Source: Litsea cubeba
Taxonomy: Eukaryota > Streptophyta > Magnoliopsida > Laurales > Lauraceae
Direction: 5' to 3'
Assembly: GCA_012931725.1 (NCBI GenBank)
Contig: CM022951.1
Span: forward strand, 69,267,992 to 69,331,991
Length of the DNA: 64,000 nt
The notes beneath the pieces are model-generated. The model was not told where the DNA came from. It saw nothing but the letters and a program-made list of their open reading frames with translations, and did no database searches. A program made the translations under genes and the position numbers. Of the stretch, positions 12,340-24,848 are shown piece by piece (positions within the stretch are counted from its first letter, which is position 1; the number at the start of each line of letters is the position of its first letter).

Positions 12340-14204
12340 TCATGAGTGGACAGCAATATCCACATTTCTTGACTGTGTCACCTTAAGAGGAAGTGATTTG
12401 GTGCTCTCCCTCACTGGCTTAGAGGGAACTTTATCTTTAAAAGCAGCATTTCCATTCCTATTATCACCTTTGTAAGTACCAGTACTGTGACGATTCACCT
12501 GACTGCCGGCTCTACCATTCTCTCCCTGAGGTGGATTCATTGCATCATTCAAACTCTTCCTACGTCCCAACTTAGGTGATTTTGCCCGAGTTGGGGGTAC
12601 CTGTTGCCAAAAAAAGATAATCAGAAATTTGGACATCATTCTTTTGTAAGATATCTCCATTTCTCTTAGGGCCTTCTGTTTCATGGAATTGAATTTCTAG
12701 GTATTCTAACAAATGTACTTCCAAAAAGTGGCCAAAATTGAAGAAATAATGAATATCCATATATGACTATCAAATATTTTCCCCTTTAATGGAAAATGAA
12801 TTACAAGGTTTCTTAGAATTCCCAGCAATTTAATTCCATGCAAAACAATCCAGCCCTTGATAAATTTCATTAATCAGAAGATGAATTGCCTATTAAACAT
12901 GACTAAGTAGTTCTACAACTTCAGAGATATACAAAAAAGGCAGAGTAGGTTCTACTTTTTGAAAGCTGTTGTATGTATATAAGAGAGTGAATGCCATAAA
13001 GACTAGTGATTGCCAGGGCTGCAAGTATGATAACTCTGATTACTTCTCTAGTGAGTTTTTAATGTATCATCGACTATTTAAGGATATACATATATGAATA
13101 GTTGACAGTCAGATGATCAATACCTTGCCCGGAAACATCTCCCCTTTTATGATCTTCCTTTCAGTTTTATCTTTCATTTAAAAAGCACCGTTGAGGCTCT
13201 TATCTGGTCACATGTTGGGCAACACACCAACACTTCTTTACAAAAGAATTTAGATAAAGTTTCCTAATTGGGTGTCTGATTTCCTATCAATTACATAGGA
13301 AAATGGATAATGTAGAGGTAGGAAAATGTTTAAAATGGAGAAGAAGAGACCAAAGGTGGTAGGATTTACTTTGTAGGAGGTGGATGGCAGGGCATAACTA
13401 GGATATAGGACTGGGGAAAAAAAAATCTTTTGTGGGGGGGGGGGGCGGCGGGGGCGCATTGCTAAAAATGGCATTAGATTCCCATTTATTCTAAAGGGGT
13501 TTTTTTTATTTTTTTATTTTTCTTCTGTGTGCTTGTGGGTGCCTGGGTGGGATGGGGTGGGGTGGACACGTGTCAATTTACTCTTTACCTTCTTAGATCT
13601 ATGCCACCTTCCTGTATCTCCTGGAAGATAAGGAAATTTGGACACTTGAATACTGGCAATGATTTAAATAATTGGAGTTCATACTTTTTCCTTCAATCAG
13701 CAGCTTTTATTTGGTTTTTTTCAGAAATGCGGCTTTATTTGGTCTTACAAAACAACTTCAAGGGCATATAAAGTTGCATTTTGTTATTTCCACAGATTTT
13801 GGAAACCAACCTAACCAATATGTTCAAATGTCTACAAGTAGGTTTCATACAAACTTCAAGACATCAAAATACCTTTTGAGTTCAGTTTTGGGAGGTGGCC
13901 CTTCATGGTAGAAACTGGGCATCGGTGTCGCTTTAAATGTCAGGCTCTTCCGAAACTGCTTTATGGCTGCCTCGCGTTCTTCCTGGAAAGACAAGATTGT
14001 TTATGCAAGTACCCACCCACATTTGGCCAGAAACTTCCTCCATGTAGCTCATTTGCAAATAAATAGGAGGTAGGGAAGACAAATGAATTTCTCATAACCT
14101 ACTAATGTAGATAGTGACATACCTTGGTCCTAGCTTCCCACTGGTTTCTCTCTGCCTCCAATGCTTGGTGTTTCTCCTCCAATTTTGAATAATACTGGAA
14201 GAGT

Positions 14205-14260
<56 letters not shown>

Positions 14261-17200
14261 TGTGAACTTCATTCCTGCTTATACAAAATACAAAACCATA
14301 TATACAAGCTAATGCACCCTTGAAGTCGAAGCAGACCCAACCAGGTCCTGTCCAAGCCCATGTGGCACAAAACAGGCCAGTTAATCCAGCAGAGACGCAA
14401 GAGAACAGGCCCTGGAGGGCCCACTCCAGAGTTATAGGGATTTAACAGAACCCTTGAGGGGGGCCCACAGCCTTGGCCGTCCACCAGCAGATATGAAAGA
14501 GTCTTAGTAAGTATTAAGATTAGTTTTTATTTGCTTTTTGCAGTTTGGGTGTAACTACAATACTTTCCTTCGGATTAAGCTCTAAGATAATTAGAATCGA
14601 ATAGTTTAGTTAAAATGGGAGTTAAACAGAGCATTGGCAAGTCTATTCTACTTCACTTTTTTTTTTTCCGAGTCATCTAAAAAAATGTCATTACTCAGGG
14701 TGGGTTCCGCCAAAGCAGGGTCCTGGGAGGGTCCAGACCGGAGATGGACTTAACCTTCGGCAATTTTGCACAAAGTGGTTGCTCGCAAAGTCAGCCGCTC
14801 GCAGGTTTCGAACCTGCAATGTCATGCATGGTACCCGATACTTTTACCATTGCACCAAAGCAATGACCCTTTTTTTTTTCATCTCCAATTCAATAAAAAT
14901 ACAAAGTTGGGACAAGGCTCTGATGATGATGAATAAAAATACAAGTTCTTGTTTGAGAAACTGTTTTTCTGCAAATCAGATCCAGTCCCATATCCAGCTG
15001 GCCTGAATTCACAGCACTTCTGGTTTTGCCTGGGTTATTCATAATCTACAAGCCTGTTTGACTGCAACAAACCCATCTTCTATACTTGCTTTTTAATACA
15101 TCTTCTACTAAAGATTTTCTCCTTTTAATAAAAACTTTACTTCTTACTGATTAAAATAATTCCTCTCCAAGTTTCTGCCAATCTCCCTGCCGAAGCTATT
15201 CAAGAGAAGACAATATAGAATATCATCTGATCTAGTAGATGTTCAGGTCCATGGTCCAAAGGATCTCCATTCAAGTTTGAGGTGACTCAGTTTGACTCAT
15301 ATCCCTCAAAAACATCCAATTTTTCTGTTAGTTTTCAGATATCTGAATCTCTACAGATCAAATCCACCTAGAGTACACTTTTTCCCCCTTCTGATTGGTA
15401 ATAGAACACTCTGTTTGGGGTTTCTTTGGAGACCATGCTTGTGGACTCAATTTATAGCATATTCTTCCAACATCACAAACACCTGATGAAGAAAGGGGAA
15501 CATAGAGTACACTTCTTCTTTTTTCCTGTTAGATTTGTGACGTCTGAATCTCTACAGATGTAAGCTACATAGAATACACTTTTTTTTTATCTTTTTATTT
15601 TCAATAGAGTACTCTCTTTGGGGTTTCTTTGGAAACTATGTCAGTTTGTGGAGAACAGATTTATAGCATATTTTTCAACATCAGAAACACCTGATAAAGA
15701 AAAGGGTACCTCCTTCCGCTTTTCAGCACGCTCAGAAGATCTGAAAATAGGAGCAGATGCCATTGTTGTTCCAATCTTTAATGTTCGCACCGATGCTGCA
15801 GTTCTATAATAGCTAAGGAGAAGTTGACATTGAATCTAATTCACACGAGAGGGGGAAAAAAGGAATACGAAGTTCAGTTAAAAAAAGGAATACAAAGTTC
15901 AGTTAAGGAGCGTTGAGTCCATAGAGGATACGAAGAAGCAACAGAGGAAGTATCTTCTTCATCAGGGTGTTTCGTATTATCAGGTTGCAGTGGCTTCCTT
16001 GAGTTTGGCTGCAATGGATGACAGATAGAACATCATTCATAGACCAACAAACAATGTAAAGATCTACATTCACTGCATGGTTTGTTATGTATTCTAAAAA
16101 CATTAGCACTTTTTTTCAATGCATGTGCTTCCAGTGCTTATATAATGTCACTTCCAGATCTCACTAATATGTGGATTCTTGATTTGAAAGGCCATGTCTT
16201 TTCGGAGTCTTCTCCCTAATTTCCAAACGTATAGCTTCGATAATCTTCATGAAACTGAGCAAATAAATTATCTTGCAATCCTACATAGTGCTTCTGGATC
16301 AAAGTGCATAGAAATTACGCAAGCCATTAAAAATATTAATCTTTGGAAATATGCGGTAGCAAATATAGTATATAAGATGTAACATTTGGTGAGACTCCAC
16401 TCAGAAGCACATGCATGGCACACTTAATGTGTCCAGATTGTTCATCCAGTATGCCCACCATGGATGACTGAAAACACATTCGATGTGACAATTCTACAAA
16501 TCAGGAACCATTAGCCATTCGGCTTTAAACCACCCATTTCAAACCAGAGATCAGACAGGATCAAGGGTCAGAATAAGTATTAGATAATGGTGCCTTCAGG
16601 ACAAGGTCCATCTAATGAACAGTCTATATTACATAATTACACCGATTTCTTTGGGTTTCTTGGGAATGCAAATCACACAAAAAAAAAAGTCCATGATTAA
16701 TATGGCTCTACATAATAATCAAGTGTGTGGAATATGACAAAAAAAAAAAAATGTAGTTAATTAAGCACGGAGAAGGATACATGTTACGTGAACATGAAAT
16801 AAAAGATGTATTCACTAGGTGGTTATTGCAAACCAACTTCTATAAGGTCTCTCCATTCTCATGTATAGTGAAAACATCAGAACATAGCAACATCAAACAA
16901 GTGTACCATATGCAACAGACAAGAAAAAATAAGTCAAAATTTTGAAACTTATTACCTTATTTTGCTTGACTTTTGAAGATGGCAATGTAACATTAGCAGT
17001 TTTGTTTATGCCACCAGCAGGGGCTTCAGTCCCAGAAGACCTAGATCCAGTAGATGCACGTTTCTCAGTTGCTAGAGCAAATGGCTGAGGAACAGTGACA
17101 TTGGATCGAACATTGCCAACATTTGTAGATCGTGATGCTAATTTCACTGGAGAGTTCAGCTTCTTGTGATTATTTGGCTTCTGAGCTTCACATTCCGATC

Positions 17201-17522
17201 CTTTCTTCTCTGGTGTACCATTATCAAATTTTGATATTTTACCAGAATGTACATCTTGCCCCTTCTCAAAATTTTCATCTTGATAAAAATTAGCAATTCC
17301 AACCGAGTTCTCAGTAGTGCACTCCTTGACTTCATACTCCTTTGATTCAGTGTTAACTGAAATAATTTGAGGCTCTTTGTCTCCTTTGATAGGGTCATCC
17401 GAGTCTATGAATTTATCATGTCCAGGACATATTTCATCTTGTGGATCATGGTTATCATCACCATTTGGGTATATCACTAAACAATCTATCTGCTGGTCAA
17501 CATCAGTGACTTCCCTTCCCAT
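12340..17522 (-). CDS. WVD2-like (TPX2 family) microtubule-associated protein
   Basis: Coding exons: 17522-16956, 16008-15932, 15803-15710, 14194-14123, 13982-13873 (donor uncertain) and 12600-12340. The protein starts MGREVTDVD. An acidic N-terminal half of about 150 residues leads to TVPQPFALATEKRAS, then SERAEKRKE, YYSKLEEKHQALEAE, EEREAAIKQFRKSLTFKA and PPTRAKSPKLGRRKS: the conserved TPX2/WDL block that binds cortical microtubules and influences cell elongation and helical growth. Expected length is about 390-400 aa. An acceptor four bases before the ATG (17527/17526) shows a spliced 5' leader. Oddity: the natural donor after CTC AAA AG leaves phase 2, whereas the last exon must be entered in phase 0 (GTA CCC CCA). 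One A is missing from the expected KK codons. A later donor at 13850 or an upstream acceptor with AATGATGTCC would restore the frame. Family assignment is sure; activity of this allele is less so. Confidence 0.87.
14208..14259. repeat. (GA)n microsatellite
   Basis: About 26 uninterrupted GA units in intron 3 of the WVD2-like gene, 14 bases from the exon 4 acceptor. On the coding strand it is a (TC)n tract that could serve as an extended polypyrimidine tract. Confidence 0.95.
14695..14872 (-). mobile_element. tRNA-derived SINE (Au-like)
   Basis: On the minus strand, a tRNA-like head carries an A-box-like TTGGTGCAATGGTAAAAG and an exact B box GGTTCGAAACC (about 14810-14820). It is followed by a body ending in GGACCCTGCTTTGGCGG...ACCCACCCTGAGT near 14695. 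Boxes with that spacing, a non-tRNA body and no cloverleaf 3' half indicate a SINE, not a tRNA gene. The GGACCCTGC...GGCGG body recalls plant Au SINEs. The target duplication is not clear. Confidence 0.6.
15325..15720. repeat. About 200-bp tandem duplication in a WVD2-like intron
   Basis: Two copies, offset by 201 bases, share blocks such as TCTGAATCTCTACAGAT (15342 and 15543), GGGGTTTCTTTGGA and AACACCTGAT. The second copy ends at the exon 3 donor (15709/15710), so the duplication copied the sequence just downstream of a splice site but no usable exon. Confidence 0.7.
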
Positions 17523-18116
17523 TTTTCTGTTAAGAAGCAAATACAAGTAATAAAGTTATGAGTAAACAAGGATGTAATGAGCATCATATTCACTCAATTC
17601 TTCTATCAATTTCACAATTAACCAATAAAAAAAAAAGAGAGAGAGAAGCAATCTGGACAATGAAGAAAGGACAACAGGATACATTTCAAGACATTCACAG
17701 ATGTAATGTTCGAATGCATTAAAATTTGTCACTTCATGTACGGTAGTTTCACAAAATGCAACAGAAGATGGAAATAAGTGGGAAACAAACCAAAAGTTTC
17801 CCTTTCTAAGTCGAGCAATGGTATATAAATATGCTTTTAAAGCAAGCAAGCAAAAAAAAATTACAGAGAGATACTTATTCCAGCTTATTTGAAGGAAGTG
17901 AAAGAAAAAAATTTGAAGTGAGAGTCACATGTTTCTCTCTTGATATGCAGAAGATTAAAAACAAAAGGGTGAAAAAAAAGAGAAAATCAACGCAAAGTTC
18001 TATTAAAGAAACCATGTAGAGTGCAGGAAAATATCAAAGAAAAAGAACAAAGTTTAAAATAATAGAAAATAAAATGCACAAACTCTCTCACTCTCTCTCT
18101 CTAGAAAATAAAATGC

Positions 18117-18121
<5 letters not shown>

Positions 18122-18190
<69 letters not shown>

Positions 18191-18310
18191 CCTCCCTCCC
18201 TCCCTCCCTCCCTCCCTCCCTCCCTCCCTCTCAAATGAGCATTAAGCAAACAATGAAGCAATTGGGGGAAGTTCTTACCTCCCTCTCTCTCGCTCTCTCT
18301 CTCTCTCTCT
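18122..18310. repeat. Compound (CT)n-(CCCT)n microsatellite in the leader intron
   Basis: (CT)n covers about 18122-18185, then about 11 units of CCCT run to 18231. A second, shorter CT tract lies at about 18280-18310 after a repeated spacer containing AAGCAAACAATGAAGCAATT (copies near 18244, 18325 and 18359). In the transcript sense (minus strand) the second block reads (AGGG)n, able to form a G-quadruplex. Confidence 0.93.
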
Positions 18311-18429
18311 CAAATGAGCAATTAAGCAAACAATGAAGCAATTGGGGGGGAGTTCTTAAGCAAACAATGAAGCAATTGGGGGGAAGATCTATATTATCTC
18401 AGGAATTCTTCAAACAGGAAAATATACAA

Positions 18430-18560
18430 ACAGAAACGACAGAAAAATCCTCACAAGCGCACAAACAATGGAGCAATTGGAAAATAAAAAACCCAACAGA
18501 AACGACAGAAAAATCCTCACACGCGCACAAACAATGGAGCAATTGGAAATAAAAAACCCA
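18430..18560. repeat. 66-bp tandem duplication
   Basis: Two near-identical units start with ACAGAAACGACAGAAAAATC at 18430 and 18496, with one substitution (AAGCGC/ACGCGC) and a one-base indel. It lies in the presumed 5' leader intron of the WVD2-like gene. Confidence 0.9.
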
Positions 18561-20381
18561 CATGATCTCAATAATTCTTCAACAGGGAAAAAAGAAAATA
18601 AAAGATGATGGTCCCTGACTAAATCTAATCTCAACAAAAACAAAAGAAAATAATGAGAGCAGAAGCCACTCAATCTAACTCAATTGGCAAATTTGAAGTA
18701 GAAAAAACCAAATACAAGTAGAGTACAATCGTTTCTACAAAAGTAGGGAAATTTTTCAAAGATGACTAAAAAAAAAACAATTGAAAGCCAACAATATTCA
18801 ATTTTCATTCGACTTCAACAAAATAAAGGTAATGGAAGTAGAAAAAAAAGATGGTCTTTTCACCAAAAAAAGGAAAAAATAAAGACCTCATGCAAACAAA
18901 ATACACTTAAATCCGCTCAAACAGAAGGAAAGAACAAAGAAAAAAAAACACAAAATCAGTAATCTCAATCAAAACATGCAGTCACTGTAAAAATTTAAGT
19001 GAACACCGCTCACACCACAGGATCTAGCATTTAAAAATGAACATGGAAATGACAAATAAACTCGATTCTAGTCGATAAGAAGAAGAATCTAAGAAAACGT
19101 CAAATGCAATCGATCAAAAGCTGAAACGCCTCCAGATTTCAGAACTTCTCCTACACGAAGGAAGAAAAGGGAAGCTAGAAACACTGAATCTACATTCAAA
19201 ACTTCAAATACATAGATTTAAAGCCAAAAAAAAAAAAATCCAAATGTAAGAAGAAGCCATGAAAACCCTAGGATCAACAGATTTCCAAAACGAAAAACGA
19301 AATGAGAGCAAAAAAAACCACCCGATCTGAAGCAAAATTGAGCAAATGCAAGCAAAATAACAGCAACAACCTCGCATTCCGTTCGATCCAAACAGAAACC
19401 ACAAGATCTCAACAATGCAAGTAAAATCCGCATTCAATTCACTGACATATTCAAGCCATAGAAAGAAACAAAAATGCAGGAGAAGGATCAAAGACCTTGA
19501 TCGATTAGCTCGATAATCGATCAGATCGAAGATGCATCAGCAGAGATTTCAATCAAACAAGAGATCTAGAAAAAAAGTTAAAAAGAAGAAACCGTATCGG
19601 AAACTTCGTACGCTTTCTTTTTTAACCAGATCTACCTGTACCTGTGAATGTGATTTGTGCTGCTTCTCTTTTGCGCGCTCCAGACGATCCAAATGGCACT
19701 ATTTATTATTGGCTCCCGCTTGTCCGTCTTTAACCGCCGTCAAGTAACGGCGTTTTTTCGAAAACCCTAGGTCGTTTTCACGCAGAGGGCGCAGGTACAC
19801 GTCCGGAGTGCTACAAAATCTTACTCCCTCGGGCGGGGGTATATTAGGTAAGAAGGTGGCCTGGGCCCCGCGACATAATAGAGATGGATATGTTTTGATA
19901 AAAATGATAATTTCAGTGAATGTTTAATCTTATTTGATAATTTAAGTGAATGTTTAATCTTATTTTTATGTATTGTTCAATTTAATTTTATATATATATA
20001 TAAATCCATTTAAAATGTATGAGAGGGCGATCACACGTAGGAATTAAACAATTACGTTTCCAATGATCATAGGTCTGAATCAAGAGTCAACTTCAAGTAA
20101 TTACATTTTCATACTAATTTAGATGAGTTAAACTTCCCATATTTAAGAAGATATATATTGTGCGTGTTGGTTTGCAAATGATATTGTCGTACTGTGATGA
20201 ATTGATATACAGTGCAAATGCAACACTTGAAAGCCTAAGAAGAGATTTAAAATACAAATATTTTAAAATAAGTAATACAACGAATGAATCTATGAATTAT
20301 AACTTTAGTGGAAATGTGTATAGAAATGTGACTTTCAAGATAATTGAGGGGTAAGAAATATCACAAATAGAGTATTTTCAA

Positions 20382-21594
20382 GGGTAATTTGGCAACAAGT
20401 TTCTCGACATTGCGTTTTATAGCCTAGGGTTGATCCATCAAAATTTCTGGCGGTAGTCCTCATTTAAAACTGAGACAAACAAAAAGACAAAAATGCCCCT
20501 CTATACGTCAGCAAAAGCGCTACGCGCAAAACCGCTTCAAAACATACTGAGCGTCATTCAATCCACAAATAATTAAGTTAAATTTATTTCAAAACACGTA
20601 AATAAATTTGAAAAGACGTAAATAAATTTCAAAATACACAAATAAAATTAAAAAACACAAATAGATTTCATAAAACGCAAAGAAATTTTTTAAACAACTC
20701 AGACAGATTTATTCAAAAGCTCAATTAAAATTTTCAAAACTGAGATAAATTTGTCGGAAACTTAGATAAATTTTTCTGAAACTCGGATAAAGATGAATTT
20801 GCCAAAAACTCAAATAAGTTTTCAAAAAACTCAGATAATTTATCTGAGTTTTTGTCCAGTTTATCAAAGTTTCTGCGAAATTTTTCTGAGTTCTTGGCGA
20901 ATTTATCTGAGTTTCTTATAAACTCTGATAAATTATATAAACTCAGATAACTTTTTAGAAGAAGAAAGCTGCTGCTAACGGGCATAACAAAATAACCCAG
21001 AAAATGAAATAAAAAATCTCCTTCCAAACTACTTACTTTCAAAACTCTGATAAATTTTCAAAGCTCAAATGTTTTCTTGTAAAAAAGATACAAGACCTCA
21101 TTTTTTGCTGTTATGATTGTAAGAGATAGACTTACGCAAAACAAAAAAGGGAAAGAAAAGGCAAGACAGCAACGGATTTTTGTGTTATGTAGAACCCGTC
21201 GTCGGAGAAGGCCCAGATTGGTCGCATTTCCATCGCTGGGCCGTCGCCATCATAGCCGGTGTAGTCGGAGATGGCTGACTTCGATTTGCAGAGCTCTTTA
21301 GTGAAGCCCCCCGTTCCTAGAGAATAAGACGGAAGAAGTTATCTGGGACAACAGAGAACGAAAAGAGAATTTTGCCTAAGAATGTGGGAGAATATAATAT
21401 TTGAACTTTTAAAATTCAAAGTTTTATGCTCAAACTGTTGAAAGGGGCAAATTAATCATGAAAATATATGATATGTCATATTAAGGACCTTTCACCAAAA
21501 TATCTCCAGTTATATCAACTATAGACATTAGAAAAAAAGTTATTGGACCGAATGCCTTAAAAAACCGTGCTTAGGGACTTGTGGCTAATTTACC
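20382..21594. mobile_element. TIR element with AT-rich TCTGAG repeats, relative of the 44.6-48.8 kb element
   Basis: The left end GGGTAATTTGGCAACAAG and the right end (reverse complement GGTAAATTAGCCACAAG) form diverged inverted repeats. The inner right end shares blocks with the end of the 44.6-48.8 kb element: TTGAAAGG.GCAAAT, CATGAAAA.TATATGA and a segment with AAGGACCT.TC.CC.AAATAT. Between 20580 and 21080 lie many copies of a unit containing AACTCAGATAAATTT in both orientations, meeting in a palindrome at about 20825-20855. A GC-rich piece at 21185-21310 may be captured sequence. Flanks share only TATTTTC, so the target duplication is uncertain. Confidence 0.5.
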
Positions 21595-22746
21595 TTATTT
21601 TCTATACCTTGCCACTATAATTAAAGTGGAGGTTTAGTTATTAAGTGTTTTCTGATCAAAACATACTAATGAGAATGAAAACAAAAGTTTACAAAACACC
21701 CATTAGACCAACTATGACCAATCAAGTAGAATGTTGGTCCATTAAGAAATAACACAATAATGATAGATTTTTTTTTACAATATATCAATTAAACCAACTA
21801 TGACTAACGGGCAAAATATTGGTCAATTGGGAAAGTTAAAAAGAAATACTAAATAATAAGTGCAGCATGTATGAAAATACTAAGATGTATGTGTGGTAAA
21901 ACTCATGACAATCTTTATGTATAAATTTATAACAAAATAATGATCCAACATTATTTAGCAAAATAGTAATATTACTAATTATAATAATAATCCAACATTT
22001 TACTTTCCACCTTAACTTTGACTGAGACGCTCCCAGTCACCCTCAATGGAGATTCCTTTCTCGGAAGACTCAGTCTGTAGCAATTTTATTGAAAGCCAAA
22101 AACAAAGGGTAAATGAAAGAAAAGCAACACCTAAACAGAAAAGGAAAAATAAAAATAAAAAATAAAGAGAAAGGATTGAACAACAATGTTGTTTGATAAT
22201 TAAATCTTTGAGATTATTAGGAGATCCTGCATCATTAATGCAAGATTGTCTTCCCAAATTTGGTGGGTCTAATTAATACGCCCAATCTCATTTAAACATG
22301 GTTGCCTAGCTGGCCATCATCACTAAGTAGAAGTCATCACATTTTACATTTTTTGGCAATTAAATATCAGATATAATCTCTACACCAGCTTTCTCACTTT
22401 CCCTCAATTGCTTAAGATACAAATATTTGGTGGCTTTTCATTATAATGACCCAATGGTTATGGTTAGGATAATTATTGGGTCATGTTTTTCTAGTTCCTA
22501 ATTAAACCATGTATTCATCAGTCAAATACCTATTTTTCCACCGGCTGTGGTGAATTGAATTCCACCCTTAACGTGGCCCTTTCTTGATCCACCATTCGGA
22601 ATTTTCTACAGTTGAAAGGATAAGGAGTACCTTGTCTATTACGGTAAATGGTTGCCTGACAGCACATAATTTGGACAATTAGACGTGCTGGATTGCCAAA
22701 CATGTTTGCCCATCTACACCAGTTGAGCTGTCAATGAGTTTTATTA

Positions 22747-23134
22747 GAGCATCTTGGATTGGATAAATATGTTATTTTGTAGATGTCATATTTTATTGGA
22801 AGGTTTATGCAACAATTTGAATGTTTGGAATATGATATCTCTAAAACATGAACTCTATTTGATATGTCAATTTTAATTTTTACTGTATTTTTGCCTTTCT
22901 CATATGAAAGAAATAAAAAAGTTTTTACATTCTTATATTCTTGTGGGACGCCATTGCATGAAATAATTGAAAATAAGAAAAGGCATGTGCCTTTTTCATA
23001 CTTCAAACTTGATATATCTATCTTTAGTTTCAAATGCCAAGTCACATATGGCATTGCTATTGGAGACATGCTTGATACCAATTTTGGTCGTTGAGGTGGC
23101 CACGAAGCAATTGACAATGCTGCTGGAAATGCTC
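22747..23134. mobile_element. Possible MITE, TTA target duplication
   Basis: A 388-bp AT-rich segment starts GAGCATCTTGGATTGG after TTA (22744-22746) and ends, in reverse complement, GAGCATTTCCAGCAGC before TTA (23135-23137). Ends of the GAGCATCTCCA type with a 3-bp TTA duplication occur in Tourist/PIF-like plant MITEs. The inverted repeats match weakly beyond the first seven bases. Confidence 0.4.
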
Positions 23135-23397
23135 TTAGGGCCTCTTCAGTTGTCCCGTCAAGAGCATCTTGTTATGGACTCGATGAAATTAAACACGATT
23201 GCTTCTGCAACACTTGTGTGATACACAAGTCTAACTCACGAATTGAGTGTTATAAGCTCTTGACACTTAACTCTTATTTTCATATATCATTTGATTACTT
23301 TGAAAAAAAGGAAAATGCCAGGTATCTTAATAAAGGGGTTGAATCATCTGTGGATAATAACATGAAGTTCATAATTGCTAATTGAGCGTCATTCAAC

Positions 23398-23616
23398 TCC
23401 AAGGGTAGCTCAGTTGGCCTAGAACCACGGTTTGCACCCGGAGATTGTAGGTTCAAAACTGCACTGCCACATTGAGGCTAAAGGGAAGTTTACCCGGTAC
23501 GTTCGAAACTTACTTTCGAAACTGTGCTACTGAAGCTACAGGGAGTTTATTCGGCTAGGAGAGATTAGTTCAGCCCAAATTACTAGGAACCCGATAGAAA
23601 AAAAAAATATAATAAT
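23398..23616 (+). mobile_element. tRNA-derived SINE with target-site duplication
   Basis: The head resembles a tRNA: GGGTAGCTCAGTTGGCCTAG (A box) and GTAGGTTCAAAACTGC (B box, GGTTCAAAAC). An unrelated body and a short A-rich tail follow at 23598-23616. Direct repeats AATTGAGCGTCATTCAAC (23380-23397) and AATTGGACGTCATTCAAC (23617-23634) flank it, 18 bases with two differences. This is the signature of LINE-driven retroposition and excludes a functional tRNA gene. Confidence 0.82.
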
Positions 23617-24738
23617 AATTGGACGTCATTCAACCCACTCTTCCGTGGGATATTGATGGACAAAATTATGTTCAACAGGTTGGAGGTTGCTGGTGGTGCT
23701 CTCGTTTTTACGTGTTGTTCCTCTCTTTAGGTTATAAGGTGGTCTCTTTTTTCCTTTGGTTTTAGTTGGGGATTGTAAGCTTGTCCGTATAGTTTTTTTT
23801 AGTGACAACTTTCTTCAATTGTGGCTGAAAATTTTTTTTTTTCTTTTTTTATAATCTTTGATATGGGGTTCAAGTGTTGAACCCAATCCACGACCAAATT
23901 AAACTAACCCCTCTACCCAGTCGACATCACCTGCATTGCCACCCTCGTAGAAGCCCCCATTATTTCCAGCAGCAGGTGAGAGACGATGACATGAAGATTC
24001 CGTGGGGTTCGTGGAGTAGACGTGAATTGAATGGAGTAAAAGAGAAAGACTATTAATGGTGGGCCCCAACCCTCACCTTCCAACCTTCCACCCCAAGGGA
24101 CTCGACATGGGCTCCATCTCTTCCTCACATTCTTAATTACATTGGAATGATTTGATGCATGTCTCAACCAAACTGATCATGTTCCCAAATCCACTCCTGA
24201 GTCCTGACTGATCATTTGTACTATATTCATCTCTTATGCATTTTATATACACTAGAAGAAGAAGATCGTAATATCATGACACAAGGTGCCTTGTAACATC
24301 TATTCTTATTTCTATTTTTTTTTTCCCTTCTTCTGAATTGCATGATGGTTAGTTTATTGAATTTAGAATATTCTTGTATGCTAGGTGACCTTTTGTTTTA
24401 GGATCATGTAACACATGTCTTTTCCAAGGGGAAGAGTTCAGGACACTCCAAATGGAACGGTAAGTGTCAGTGGCCCCCCTTCAAAATTATTCCCACAAAT
24501 TCCTGTCTTAACTTGATGTTTATTCATTTTGTTTCCTTCCAAAGATGGTATCACAAGTAAGGTGAACTGTTACATCTATTTTATCATTTTTCATGGTTAT
24601 TTCTTTTCAATTGTCTGTCACTGAAAGGCTCACAGTAGATGAGGATATAATAGAGACAGCTGCAGTGGATTTGGATTTGAATCCAACACAAATTTTGTGT
24701 TTGGTGTAGATCCATCATCAACAACAAATGCCAGATCT

Positions 24739-24848
24739 GGTTCTGGATCTGAATTCAAACCAAAAACTAGGGTTCATATCATCATATAATCAGGGTTCTG
24801 GATCTGAATTCAAACCAAAAACTAGGGTTCATATCATCATATAATCAG
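24739..24848. repeat. 55-bp exact tandem duplication
   Basis: GGTTCTGGATCTGAATTC starts copies at 24739 and 24794; the two copies appear identical. No gene or element is associated. Confidence 0.93.

Larger units (their letters stand above)
17527..19712 (-). promoter_or_regulatory. Presumed 5' leader intron and promoter of the WVD2-like gene
   Basis: The acceptor at 17527 implies a non-coding first exon further up. A plausible place is 19642-19680: minus-strand donor CACAG|GTACAG at 19642/19641, about 60 bases below an AT box reading AATAATAAATAG (about 19701-19712). The intron of about 2.1 kb would contain the CT/CCCT tracts, the 66-bp duplication and purine-rich low-complexity sequence. 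No RNA evidence is available, so the first exon is inference. Confidence 0.4.

Noticed and set aside
14790..14872. tRNA gene
   Set aside because: An exact B box is present but no acceptor stem or anticodon arm can be folded, and the sequence continues into a SINE body.
23400..23470. tRNA gene
   Set aside because: A and B boxes are present but the 3' half is not tRNA-like. A poly(A)-type tail and an 18-bp target duplication show a SINE.
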